Assembly (NCBI GenBank): GCA_037139415.1
Contig: JBAXGN010000050.1
Span: 1-42,904 of the forward strand
Length of the DNA: 42,904 nucleotides
Origin: Verrucomicrobiota bacterium
GTDB taxonomy: Bacteria; Verrucomicrobiota; Verrucomicrobiia; Limisphaerales; Fontisphaeraceae
Direction: 5' to 3'
Numbering within the stretch: position 1 is the first letter of the stretch; the number at the start of each line of letters is the position of its first letter. This document shows positions 33,681 to 41,828 of the stretch, in pieces. The translations under genes and the position numbers were made by a program. The notes below the pieces were generated by a model, which was not told where the DNA came from, did no database searches, and was given only the letters and a program-made list of their open reading frames with translations.

Positions 33681-34598
33681 ATGAGACATCATCGCTTCAC
33701 CACCCTGCTAACCTGTGTCGCACTGACTGCGGGAACGACGGTGTTCGGGGCCGCGCCCAAGCCGGTCCCGACCCACGCGGACGTTGCCTATGGCCCGAGT
33801 CCGCGCCAGTTGATGGATATCCATGTGCCGACGAATGGGAGCGGCCCGTTTCCGGTTTTGATCTGGTACGGCGGCATCTGGAAGCCGAGCAAGCATGTGC
33901 CGGACCTCAGTCGCTTCCTGCCGAAACAAATCGCCGTGATTGGCGTGCAGTTGCGCACGCTGACCGACGGCGTGGATGAAAAAGCGAACCCGCCGGTTTG
34001 CTATGTGATGAACGACGCCTGCCGCGCCGTGCAGTTCGTGCGCCTGAATGCGGCGCAGTGGAAGCTGGACCCGCGCAAGATCGCGGTGGGCGGTGGCTCG
34101 CAGGGAACACTGCCCGCGCTGTATGTCGGTTGCGCCGGGAACCGTGCCGATCCCAAATCGGACGACCCCGTCGGCCGTGTCTCCACCAAGGTCACTGGCG
34201 TGGCGGCTTATCGCAGCCAGCCGAGCATTGACCCGAAGCGCATGCAGGAATGGGTGCCCGGCGTGAAGTGGGGAGCGCCGGCGCTGGGTTGCAGCTTTGA
34301 AGAATCCGAGAAGCGGCGCGATGAACTGCTGCCGCTCATTGAGAAATGGTCGCCCGAGGCGCTGTTGCACCAAGGCGCGGCCCCGATCTATTTTGAAAAC
34401 AACTGGGGTTTGACGCAGCCGGAGAAGGTCACCGAGATGGATTACAAGGTTCACTCGCCCGCCTGGGCGCTTGGTTTCCAAAAGCTCGCCGAAAAAGCCG
34501 GTGCGGTCTGCCTCGTGAAGTATCCCGACCACCCCACCGAGGGATACCAAGATATCTGGGATTTCCTGGTGCAAAAGTTGCAAGCGCCTGCGCCTTGA
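33681..34598 (+). CDS. Exported alpha/beta-hydrolase (carboxylesterase-like)
   Basis: A 305-residue protein with a signal peptide (TTLLTCVALTAGTTVFG). The body is an esterase-type alpha/beta-hydrolase: DIHVPTNGSGPFPVLIWYGG (strand plus oxyanion-hole glycines), VQFVRLNAAQWKLDPRKIAVGGGSQG with nucleophile Ser140 in GGSQG, and YPDHPTEGY with the likely catalytic His284. The oxyanion segment is WYGGIW instead of the usual HGGGW. BD-FAE/acetyl-xylan-type esterases are the closest in style, so removal of acyl groups from a polysaccharide would fit the neighbouring glycosidase-like genes. It follows the serine hydrolase by 50 bp and is the last gene of the cluster. Confidence 0.82.
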   Translation: MRHHRFTTLLTCVALTAGTTVFGAAPKPVPTHADVAYGPSPRQLMDIHVPTNGSGPFPVLIWYGGIWKPSKHVPDLSRFLPKQIAVIGVQLRTLTDGVDEKANPPVCYVMNDACRAVQFVRLNAAQWKLDPRKIAVGGGSQGTLPALYVGCAGNRADPKSDDPVGRVSTKVTGVAAYRSQPSIDPKRMQEWVPGVKWGAPALGCSFEESEKRRDELLPLIEKWSPEALLHQGAAPIYFENNWGLTQPEKVTEMDYKVHSPAWALGFQKLAEKAGAVCLVKYPDHPTEGYQDIWDFLVQKLQAPAP

Positions 34599-34603
34599 AA
34601 TCG

Positions 34604-34684
34604 GGCGAGCCGCTTCGGTTGCGGGTCTTTCTCGACCGTTCGTTGCTGAAAGCTTGGGCCCTCAACCCAGTCAACAATTGGTGA
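34604..34684 (+). pseudogene. Possible GH32-type C-terminal remnant
   Basis: Frame from 34604 reads GEPLRLRVFLDRSLLKAWALNPVNNW then a TGA. The LRVFLDRSxLE-type string resembles the C-terminal beta-sandwich of GH32 fructan hydrolases (usually LRVFLDRSVLEVFAN). It begins right after the esterase stop, has no start codon and is only about 26 residues. Chance similarity is possible. Confidence 0.3.
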
Positions 34685-34747
34685 AAATACGGTTGTTTTG
34701 ATGCCCACCTGCTGGGGTATTACCGCCAATGGTAATGGCTCCTTTCG

Positions 34748-34870
34748 TCCTTTTGGTCCTTGCTGTCTTTGCTGTCCTCCATCAGTCCTATTAGCCCCAT
34801 TCCTCCCATCCACCCTATCTTCTGGCCTTATCCCGTCCATCAGTCCCATGCGTCCTATCCGTCCCGTTTT
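34748..34870. repeat. Degenerate 9-bp repeat array (GTCCYATNN)
   Basis: Successive units such as GTCCTTTTG, GTCCTTGCT, GTCCTATTA, GTCCCATGC, GTCCTATCC and GTCCCGTTT follow one another, with some 11-12-mers. It is the same family as the short array at 1102-1128. The opposite strand reads as a Gly/Asp/Arg-rich low-complexity peptide. Non-coding. Confidence 0.65.
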
Positions 34871-34967
34871 TCGTCTTCATTTTTATGCCAGCTAATTTTT
34901 TTGCCATGTCCGATTCCCTATTTTTCTGCAAAATCAGTTTCATTCCGCATTTGTTTCTTTGCTTAAT

Positions 34968-35048
34968 CATTCCGCACTTCGAAATCCGCACTCCGAAATC
35001 GAGTATTCCGCATCCCCATTTGAATTATTTCCCCCTGGGAGGGAATCG
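34968..35048. repeat. Dispersed repeat module, copy 2
   Basis: Holds CCGCACTTCGAAATCCGC-type units, CCGAAATCGAG, ATTCCGCAT, TTTGAATTATT and a GGGAGGG block, in the same order as 945-1015. Non-coding. Confidence 0.6.
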
Positions 35049-35283
35049 CTTTTTCCATTCCTGTGTCACGCTCTCGCCCGTGGGTCATCACGGACCGCGC
35101 GTTTGCGGTCCGCCAGACACCGTGTGTCGCGACCCACCTGACTGAAAAATAGAACGACATAATATTATGAAAACTCAAATTCCGATGCAGGATCGTTTAA
35201 AATTCCAGCTCCTGACTCCAAACTCCCATCTTCTTCGACACGATTTTTTACCTGCCATTTTTATGCCATGCTCTTCGCTCCCC

Positions 35284-35311
35284 ATTCGCGTCTATTCGCG
35301 TAATTCGCGGG
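35284..35311. repeat. ATTCGCG degenerate tandem repeat
   Basis: ATTCGCGTCT, ATTCGCGTA and ATTCGCGGG follow directly. Similar words flank the GxxExxY gene at 37711-37730. Confidence 0.6.
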
Positions 35312-35323
35312 CATCCCTGTCTC

Positions 35324-35353
35324 TCTGAAATTTGAAATCTGAAATCTGAAATT
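35324..35353. repeat. TGAAATCT tandem repeat
   Basis: Three to four near-perfect 8-bp units (TGAAATTT, GAAATCTG, AAATCTGA) lie in the leader of the open frame starting at 35357. Confidence 0.6.
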
Positions 35354-35919
35354 CCTATGTGGCCGCACAAATTCATCTCCCGCATCATCCGCCCCAAGAT
35401 CATCAAGCCGGTCATCATCCGCGCCATCATTCGTGTTTCCCAGCGCCGGATCGGTCCGCGCCCCAAACCATCCCTCATCACCCAATACTTTCGCACGGCC
35501 CAACGATTCATGAACCTGGATCGGATGCTGTTTTCCAACAGCTTCGCCTGCTGCCAGAACTCGCTGCGCCAGCTTTTGGCGACCTTCCCGCAACCAAACT
35601 GCACCACCCCCCTGCAAAATGGACCAGCGGCGCTTGACTCGAAAACCTCACAACCGTCTGTTTTACACCAACTTATAAAAATGACATCCGTCGAAACCAT
35701 TTCCTGAAAATTTCATTTTTGGTACAGAAACGGTCCAGTTTTGGTCCAGTTTTTATCCCCGTCGCACCAGTCATCATTGGACGTGGCCCCCCCAAGCGTT
35801 AGGCGGAGCCGTTTTTATCCCCCAACCTCGCCGGCTGGCGGATCGAGATTCAGCGTTTATGAACAATACTAAGGCTTGCCAATTCGCGCCAAATTGGAAC
35901 ACTGCCAGACGATTAACAC

Positions 35920-37200
35920 ATGAGCCTGCTTTATGAGCGCTGGCGCCAGGTGGCGAAGGAACGACGCAAGGAATTGGCGTTGCGGGATCTGGCCACCGGA
36001 GACGCCTGGACTTTCGAACAACTCGCCACCGCGGTGGAATCTTCCGCGCGCGGCAAGCCGGGTTTGATCTGCCCGCATGGGCATTCGGCGCAATTTATCC
36101 TGGCAGTATTGCGCGGCTGGCGGGATCAGTCGGTGGTATGCCCGTTGGAGCCCGGCCAAAAGCCGCCGGCGGTGCCGTTGCCGCCACCGGGCATCGCACA
36201 TCTCAAACTTACCTCGGCCACCACCGGCCAGTCCCGGGTCGTGGCCTTCACGGGGGCCCAGCTTGCGGCGGATGCGGAGCACATCCTGCCCACCATGGGC
36301 CTGCGCCCCGAGTGGCCCAACCTGGCGGTGATTTCCATGGCTCACTCGTATGGATTCTCCAACCTGGTGTTGCCGCTGACCTTGTTCGGTATTCCGCTCC
36401 TCGTCGCGCCCTCGCCATTGCCAGAAGCCATGCGCCGGGCCGCGCAGCTTTTCCCGGCCATCACCCTGCCCGCCGTGCCCGCGCTTTGGCGCGCCTGGCA
36501 TGAGGCGGCGGCCATCCCGAATACCGTTCGCCTGGCCATTTCTGCCAGCGCGCCGCTGCCGATCACTCTGGAGCGGGCCGTGTTTGAAGCCACCGGGCTG
36601 AAAATTCACAACTTTTACGGTTCCTCCGAATGCGGCGGCATTGCCTATGATTCCACGCCCACGCCGCGCCTGGACGATGCCTGCGTGGGCCAGCCCATGC
36701 GGCACGTGCGGCTCTCGGTGAATGATGAGGGTTGCATGCTGGTTCAGAGCCGGGCGGTGGCGGAAACGTATTGGCCGGAAGCCAGCCCGGCGCTGGGCCA
36801 AGGCCGGTTTCAGACCAGTGACCTGGCAGAAATGACCAGCGGGCAGGTCTTTTTGCGCGGGCGGTTAAGCGATCAGATCCATGTGGCCGGACGCAAGGTT
36901 TCCCCGGAACACGTGGAACACGCGCTGCGCCTGCACCCCGGGGTGCGCGACTGCCTGGTGTTTGGGGTTCCCAGCCCGGACGCCGACCGCACGGAAAGCA
37001 TCGTGGCTTGTGTCGCCGGCAAACACTCGCTTTCCGCAGAAAGCTTGAAACATTTTCTCCTGGACCGCCTGCCCGCCTGGCAGGTGCCGCGCGAGTGGTG
37101 GTTGGTGGATTCGCTGGAAGCCAACGCCCGGGGAAAATTGCCGCGCGCGGAATGGCGCCGCAAATTCCTCGAACGGCAGAAAACGGATTTTGCCCGCTAA
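35920..37200 (+). CDS. AMP-binding (ANL superfamily) acid-CoA ligase-like enzyme
   Basis: A 426-residue adenylate-forming enzyme that would activate a carboxylic acid with ATP and pass it to CoA or a carrier. The phosphate loop is TSATTGQSR (98-106, degenerate at the usual second Ser-Gly), motif A5 is NFYGSSECGG (231-240), A8 is LRGRLSDQIHVAGRKVSPEHVE (about 312-333), and the catalytic lysine is Lys406 in ARGKLPRAEW. It is roughly 100 residues shorter than typical family members, with the loss in the N-terminal subdomain. No signal peptide, so cytoplasmic. Substrate unknown; the neighbours give no clue. Its TAA stop lies within the left repeat word that precedes the GxxExxY gene. Confidence 0.83.
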   Translation: MSLLYERWRQVAKERRKELALRDLATGDAWTFEQLATAVESSARGKPGLICPHGHSAQFILAVLRGWRDQSVVCPLEPGQKPPAVPLPPPGIAHLKLTSATTGQSRVVAFTGAQLAADAEHILPTMGLRPEWPNLAVISMAHSYGFSNLVLPLTLFGIPLLVAPSPLPEAMRRAAQLFPAITLPAVPALWRAWHEAAAIPNTVRLAISASAPLPITLERAVFEATGLKIHNFYGSSECGGIAYDSTPTPRLDDACVGQPMRHVRLSVNDEGCMLVQSRAVAETYWPEASPALGQGRFQTSDLAEMTSGQVFLRGRLSDQIHVAGRKVSPEHVEHALRLHPGVRDCLVFGVPSPDADRTESIVACVAGKHSLSAESLKHFLLDRLPAWQVPREWWLVDSLEANARGKLPRAEWRRKFLERQKTDFAR

Positions 37201-37223
37201 TCACGCCAATGAACGCGAATGGA
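37198..37223. repeat. Left flank repeat of the GxxExxY gene
   Basis: TAATCACGCCAATGAACGCGAATG resembles the inverse of the right flank at 37711-37730 (its complement reads CCCGCGAATCACGCGAAT). The TAA is the stop codon of the AMP-binding gene. Confidence 0.4.
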
Positions 37224-37275
37224 AAAACGTGGAAATTTGTTAGCGAGATAGGTAATTCCCGAGTTGAAATTATTT

Positions 37276-37698
37276 ATGAACGATCTGATTTATAAAGACG
37301 AAGCATACAAGATAATCGGGGCTTGTTTCGAGGTATATAATGACAAAGGGTGCGGGTTTCTGGAAGCAGTCTATCAGGAATGTCTTGAAATCGAATTGAG
37401 CATGAAAGGCATTCCTTTTGTATCCAAGCCACAGGTTGCTCTGACCTACAAAGGGCATCCGCTAAAATGCACCTACCAACCCGATCTGATTTGCTACGGT
37501 AAAATTGTGGTGGAACTCAAAGCAGTGTCCACCTTGGTTGATGAACATCGCGCACAAGTGATCAATTATCTTAACGCCACCGGATACGAACTGGGGCTAT
37601 TGGTCAATTTCGCGCACTACCCAAAGCTCGAATACGAACGATTGGCAAATACCCGAAAAAAATTCATTCCAGCAAATCTTGCAACCAAGCACGAATGA
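37276..37698 (+). CDS. GxxExxY protein (PD-(D/E)xK-like fold)
   Basis: A 140-residue protein of the GxxExxY family; ATG 37276 was preferred over the TTG at 37264. The name-giving motif is Gly27-x-x-Glu30-x-x-Tyr33 (GFLEAVY). A nuclease-like core follows: Pro69-Asp70, then Glu80-x-Lys82 (PDLICYGKIVVELKA), which fits PD-(D/E)xK. Activity has not been shown for most members, which occur in many copies in some genomes. Here the gene is bracketed by repeat words (37198-37223 and 37711-37730) and has fewer GC-rich codons than its neighbours, so it may be a mobile insertion. It could act on nucleic acid, but this is inference. Confidence 0.88.
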   Translation: MNDLIYKDEAYKIIGACFEVYNDKGCGFLEAVYQECLEIELSMKGIPFVSKPQVALTYKGHPLKCTYQPDLICYGKIVVELKAVSTLVDEHRAQVINYLNATGYELGLLVNFAHYPKLEYERLANTRKKFIPANLATKHE

Positions 37699-37710
37699 AA
37701 TAATTTAAAA

Positions 37711-37730
37711 AATTCGCGTGATTCGCGGGT
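37711..37730. repeat. Right flank ATTCGCG repeat of the GxxExxY gene
   Basis: AATTCGCGTGATTCGCGGGT shares the ATTCGCG word with 35284-35311 and is roughly inverse to the left flank at 37198-37223. Confidence 0.45.
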
Positions 37731-37740
37731 AAAATCCGGC

Positions 37741-39588
37741 TCACTGCGCGAAGCGCCAGTCCGGGGCCGCGCCGGGTTTCACCGGCAACTCCAGCATCAC
37801 TCGGCGAATCAGGTCCACGGGGATGGCTCCCTGACGCAACACCGCATCGTGAAATTCCCGTTCGCTCATTTTCTTTTTGCCGACCGTTTCTTTGTGCAGC
37901 GTGTATAATTGCAATCCCCCAAGCATATAGGCCGCCTGATACAGGGGTGAGTAATCGTCACTGATATACCGGCGGACCTCGCTGGTCGCCCCCAGCTTCT
38001 CATGCCCCACGCGGGCCATCAGGAAATCCACCATTTGCGGCGGGGTCATCTCGCCGAGGTGAAATTTCAAACTGACAATAATGCGGGCGCAACGGTGCAT
38101 CCGCCAAAACAACATGCCAACGCGCTCCTCGGGCGTGCGCGCATATCCCAGATCCCATAAGCGCAACTCCCAATACAGCGCCCACCCTTCCACGAGGAAA
38201 GGAGTGGCAAACAGACTGCGTTGCTGCTGGTAACGGGAGCCGACAAAGTTTTGCAGGTGATGGCCGGGGACCAGCTCATGCGGGATCACCAAGTGCATGA
38301 ACGGGCGGTTGTTGCCGCGCATGGACATCACCTTGTCCTCATGTTTCATGTCCTCGCGCGCATACGCCACGAGCACGCTTTGCCCGCCATAGGCGGCGTA
38401 GGGCATGGTCTTTTGCTGCTCGCTGTTCAGCATCGTCAACCGCCAGGTTTCCTCGCACAACGGCGGCACCGTAACCAAATCATGCTCCCGCACAAACTGG
38501 ACGGCGGCACGCCCCTCAGTGGCCACCACTTCCTCCTGTTTCCCCGGCGGCACATGTTGCGATTTCACACCCGCCAGTGCCGCTTTCCAATCCGCCACGC
38601 CCATGTCGGCGGCGGCCTTCCGCATCTGTTCTTCGCACCATGCGAATTCACGCTCGCCGATGGCAATCAACTCGCGCGGGGTGTAGGGTAGAAATTCAGT
38701 GGTGATCTCGGTTTGCAGCGCGGCGGCGCCAAATGGCTCGCCCACCAGCGGATCTTCCGGCTTGCCTTTGAGGCCGGCCAGCTCTTCGCGCAGACACTTC
38801 GCGTATTCCTCCAACGCCTTGGCCGTTTCCTCTTGGGGTTTCTTCAGCCACCAACTGAATTCAGGCTGAACACCATCATACGCGTTGAACCAATTCTTCA
38901 GGGTCTGCCGGACTTCATCCGTGGCACTGGCGGCGCGCCGGGCTAACGTGGCGGAAATCTTCAACGACGGCGCGTTCGTACCGGCGGTCTTGGACGGTTC
39001 CTCTTTGGTTTCGGTCGTTTCCTTCTTGTCGTCCCCGGTCGCCTTGTCCTTGGGTTTATCTTTCCGGCCCGCATCCAGCCGCTCGCGCAGTTTCTTTATC
39101 TGTTCAGGGACGCCGGCCAACTCGGTGGCGGCGGCTTGAGCATCCAACGGGGTCATGTGCCAGCGGGCCAGTTCCAGCTTCTGGATGGCCTCGCGAAACG
39201 GCAACAGGTCACGCATATCCTGCAACCGCTGGCGGTCGCGTTCCAGGCGAGCTTGGGAGCGCTGGAGCAAGTTGAGCAAAAGTGCCTGGTCCACCTGCCC
39301 CTGGACGTTAAGCTTTTTGAAACCGGCGATCTTCACCCGCGCCTGCCATTCCTGGCCCAAGCGCTCCAGACGATCAAATCGGGCCTCCGACCAGGGGAGG
39401 CTATAGAATTGGCCAACACTGTTGCGATCACTCTCGAACTGCTGAACCTCCGCCTCATAATCGCTGTTCGCCAGCGCGGCTGGTGGTGGCGTGGCCACCA
39501 TGGAATTGCGGCCGAGCGCCAGGCATACGCCAACCACCAAACCGCCACCAACTTTTAAACTGCGCCTTGTAATCAATGAAAATGACAT
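37741..39588 (-). CDS. Exported DUF885 family zinc-peptidase-like protein
   Basis: A 615-residue protein with an N-terminal signal that includes RRSLKVGG and a hydrophobic GGGLVVGVCLALG; a Tat-type signal is possible. The catalytic region carries a zinc motif HELVPGHH (437-444) with EGWALYWE (467-474) downstream, the pattern of the DUF885/M32-like fold. It is presumed to be a metallopeptidase or carboxypeptidase in the periplasm. Residues about 172-205 form a Lys/Glu/Thr-rich low-complexity insertion (DAGRKDKPKDKATGDDKKE) not usual in the family. The M50 gene lies immediately upstream on the same strand (18-bp gap), so both may be one unit. Confidence 0.85.
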   Translation of the reverse strand: MSFSLITRRSLKVGGGLVVGVCLALGRNSMVATPPPAALANSDYEAEVQQFESDRNSVGQFYSLPWSEARFDRLERLGQEWQARVKIAGFKKLNVQGQVDQALLLNLLQRSQARLERDRQRLQDMRDLLPFREAIQKLELARWHMTPLDAQAAATELAGVPEQIKKLRERLDAGRKDKPKDKATGDDKKETTETKEEPSKTAGTNAPSLKISATLARRAASATDEVRQTLKNWFNAYDGVQPEFSWWLKKPQEETAKALEEYAKCLREELAGLKGKPEDPLVGEPFGAAALQTEITTEFLPYTPRELIAIGEREFAWCEEQMRKAAADMGVADWKAALAGVKSQHVPPGKQEEVVATEGRAAVQFVREHDLVTVPPLCEETWRLTMLNSEQQKTMPYAAYGGQSVLVAYAREDMKHEDKVMSMRGNNRPFMHLVIPHELVPGHHLQNFVGSRYQQQRSLFATPFLVEGWALYWELRLWDLGYARTPEERVGMLFWRMHRCARIIVSLKFHLGEMTPPQMVDFLMARVGHEKLGATSEVRRYISDDYSPLYQAAYMLGGLQLYTLHKETVGKKKMSEREFHDAVLRQGAIPVDLIRRVMLELPVKPGAAPDWRFAQ

Positions 39589-39606
39589 AGCTCAATCCTT
39601 GGTAAA

Positions 39607-40269
39607 TCAAATCCAGCGGCTGCCATACAAATGCGACATAACCGCGATGGAAAACTTGGTGGCATGGGCCAGCGCCAGAAAGACCACCGGAAACAGGTTG
39701 ATGAGGACAATGATGATGACGAAGCCCCACTGACTGAAGCGCATATAGGCCTCCTCGGTCATGCCGATCAAATACCGTAACACCCGCGACCCATCCAACG
39801 GCGGAATTGGCAGCAGGTTGAAGAAGCAAAGGAACATGCTCAGTGCGGCCAGGCTGATGCAATAATCAACCGTCGGCTCGCTCCCGGCGAACGCCCCGGC
39901 GCGCGCAATGGCCATGACGGCCACCGCCAGAGCCACATTCATCGCCGGCCCGGCCATGGAAACCAGGATGTCATCCACCGTACGTCGGCGCAGGTTGGCC
40001 AGGTTCACCGGCACCGGTCGGCCCCAGCCAATAATGAAACTGCCCAGCCCCGAGCCCGAGGCGGACAACCCAATCGCCAGCAATGGCAGCAGCACCGTCC
40101 CGAATATCTCAATGTGGGAAAGCGGGTTTAACGTGACCCGCCCTTGCAGATATGCGGTGTCATCGCCGCAACGCCACGCCGTATAGGCATGGCCGAACTC
40201 GTGAAACGTCACGATCACCACCATGCCAATCCACATCAATATCCCGTCATAAATCGCCTTTTCATCCAT
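39607..40269 (-). CDS. Site-2 protease family (M50) membrane peptidase
   Basis: A 220-residue multi-pass membrane protein of the intramembrane metalloprotease class. The zinc-binding HEFGH motif (23-27) lies within the first transmembrane helix, and LLPIPPLDGSR carries the conserved DG of the second motif. It lacks the PDZ domain of larger RseP-like members. A role in regulated intramembrane proteolysis or turnover is usual for the family; the substrate is unknown. It is transcribed in the same direction as the DUF885 gene downstream. A divergent start of the oxidoreductase gene lies 86 bp away, with no convincing -10/-35 pair. Confidence 0.9.
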   Translation of the reverse strand: MDEKAIYDGILMWIGMVVIVTFHEFGHAYTAWRCGDDTAYLQGRVTLNPLSHIEIFGTVLLPLLAIGLSASGSGLGSFIIGWGRPVPVNLANLRRRTVDDILVSMAGPAMNVALAVAVMAIARAGAFAGSEPTVDYCISLAALSMFLCFFNLLPIPPLDGSRVLRYLIGMTEEAYMRFSQWGFVIIIVLINLFPVVFLALAHATKFSIAVMSHLYGSRWI

Positions 40270-40355
40270 AAGCAGGTGGAAGGTAGCCCGGATAGTCCAC
40301 TCTGCTCAATAATTAACTTGCCCGTTTGGATTAAACTGGTGAAATAACCACCACA

Positions 40356-41792
40356 ATGAAAAAGCAAATTTCCACTTCGCAGGGCAGGTTGCCTGCTGGC
40401 AACTTGTTTTCCCGCCGTAACTTCTTGCAGACCACCGTGGCGGCGACCGCCTTTACCGTGGTGCCGCGCCATCTGCTGGGCGGTCCCGGACAAGTGGCCC
40501 CCAGCAACAAGATCACACTGGCCGGCATTGGCCTGGGGGGACAAGGAATGCAAGACCTGTCGGCGTTCCTGGAGTTCCCGGAAATCCAGGTCGCAGCGGT
40601 GTGCGATGTGAACCGCGAGAGTGGCGGTTACCTGTCATGGAACTGGGGTCAGGGCAAGGAACAAAAACCATGCGGTGCCGAACCGGCCCGGCGCATGGCC
40701 GAGGAGCATTACGGCAAAAATAAACCCTCCGGCCAGTATCGTGGCGTCAAAACCTACAGCGATTATCGCGAATTGCTGGAGAAAGAGGATGTGGATGCCG
40801 TCTTGGTTGCCACGCCGGATCATACACACGCGGTGATTACACTGGCCGCCCTCAAACGCGGTAAACATATTTATTGCGAAAAACCGCTCACCTACACCGT
40901 GGACGAGGCGCGGCGAGTCACTGAAGCCGCGCGCCAGGCCAAAGTCGCCACCCAATTGGGTAACCAGGGCCAGGCCGAAGAGCGCGCCCGGATCGTCCGC
41001 GAAATCATTGCCGACGGAGCCATCGGCGCGGTGCATGAAGTGCAGGTGTGGACCCCTGCCCGGTTCTGGACCTGGCCGGATTGGGAAGGCCGCCCGAAGG
41101 ACACGCCGCCGGTCCCCGATGGCCTGCATTGGGACCTCTGGCTTGGGCCCGCACCGTATCGCCCTTATCATCCCTGTTATCACCCCTGGACCTGGCGCAA
41201 CTGGCTGGATTTCGGCACCGGCCTGCTCGGCGACTTGGGATGCCATAAACTCTCCACGGTCTTCAAGGCGCTCAAGCTGGGGCATCCCACCAGCATCGAG
41301 GGCTGCTGCACCAAACAGAGCAATGAGACGTATCCGCTGGGTGAAATCGTTCGCTTTGAATTCCCCGCCCGGGGCGACATGCCACCCGTCACTCTCAGTT
41401 GGTACGATGGCGGCTTAAAGCCGCAACGCCCACCAGAACTGGAACCGGACGACCGCCAGGATGACATCGTCTATATCGGCGACAAAGGCAAACTCATGGG
41501 GCAACGGCTGATCCCGGATTCCCGCATGGACAGCTACCGCAAGCCGCCCAAGACCCTGCCACGCTCCCCCGGTCATTACCACGAATGGGTAACCGCCTGC
41601 CGGGGTGGCGAACGCGCCGGCTCGGACTTTGTGGATCACTCGGGCCTGCTGACCCAGGTTTGCCTGCTGGGCAACATCGCCGTGCGCCTGCAAAAAAAGC
41701 TGATCTGGGATGGCGCCAAATTCGAGTTCCCGAATGACAAGGCAGCCAACAAACTATTGCAACGCGAATATCGTGCCGGTTGGAACCTTTAA
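40356..41792 (+). CDS. Tat-exported Gfo/Idh/MocA family oxidoreductase
   Basis: A 478-residue protein with a twin-arginine signal (SRRNFLQTTVAATAF, residues 19-33). The N-terminal NAD(P)-binding fold follows (KITLAGIGLGGQGMQDL), then VLVATPDHTHAVITLAALKRGKHIYCEKPLTYTVDEARR, the family hallmark including the catalytic Lys of EKP. The C-terminal domain binds a sugar-like substrate. It probably oxidises or epimerises a sugar or inositol-type compound after export with its cofactor. The sugar-isomerase-like gene begins 36 bp downstream, so the two may form one pathway step pair. Confidence 0.9.
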   Translation: MKKQISTSQGRLPAGNLFSRRNFLQTTVAATAFTVVPRHLLGGPGQVAPSNKITLAGIGLGGQGMQDLSAFLEFPEIQVAAVCDVNRESGGYLSWNWGQGKEQKPCGAEPARRMAEEHYGKNKPSGQYRGVKTYSDYRELLEKEDVDAVLVATPDHTHAVITLAALKRGKHIYCEKPLTYTVDEARRVTEAARQAKVATQLGNQGQAEERARIVREIIADGAIGAVHEVQVWTPARFWTWPDWEGRPKDTPPVPDGLHWDLWLGPAPYRPYHPCYHPWTWRNWLDFGTGLLGDLGCHKLSTVFKALKLGHPTSIEGCCTKQSNETYPLGEIVRFEFPARGDMPPVTLSWYDGGLKPQRPPELEPDDRQDDIVYIGDKGKLMGQRLIPDSRMDSYRKPPKTLPRSPGHYHEWVTACRGGERAGSDFVDHSGLLTQVCLLGNIAVRLQKKLIWDGAKFEFPNDKAANKLLQREYRAGWNL

Positions 41793-41828
41793 ACCCAGAC
41801 ACCGAACCCTGAAAAACAAGCTTTGTAA

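Larger units (their letters stand above)
34599..35919. other. Long repeat-rich intergenic region
   Basis: No convincing gene is seen. In order it holds a possible glycosidase remnant (34604-34684), a degenerate 9-mer array (34748-34870), the shared TTTGAATTATT module (34968-35048), a perfect 8-bp hairpin (35091-35098/35105-35112), ATTCGCG repeats (35284-35311), TGAAATCT repeats (35324-35353), an open frame at 35357-35707 with no clear protein-like sequence, GGTCCAGTTTT direct repeats near 35728-35752, and a small CCAATT/AATTGG hairpin at 35879-35897 just before the AMP-binding gene. Confidence 0.6.

Noticed and set aside
34748-34870. CRISPR array
   Set aside because: The repeats are 9-mers with no spacers of constant length, they are highly degenerate, and no cas gene is present.
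35357-35707. Open frame of 116 codons in the long repeat-rich gap
   Set aside because: It starts 4 bases after the TGAAATCT repeats, has an unusual Ile/Arg-rich beginning, no recognisable domain and a competing open frame on the other strand. It could be a real orphan, but the evidence is too weak to annotate.
40269-40356. Divergent promoter between the M50 and Gfo/Idh/MocA genes
   Set aside because: TTGCCC at 40318 has only GAAATA at the right spacing, a poor -10, so no promoter is called.
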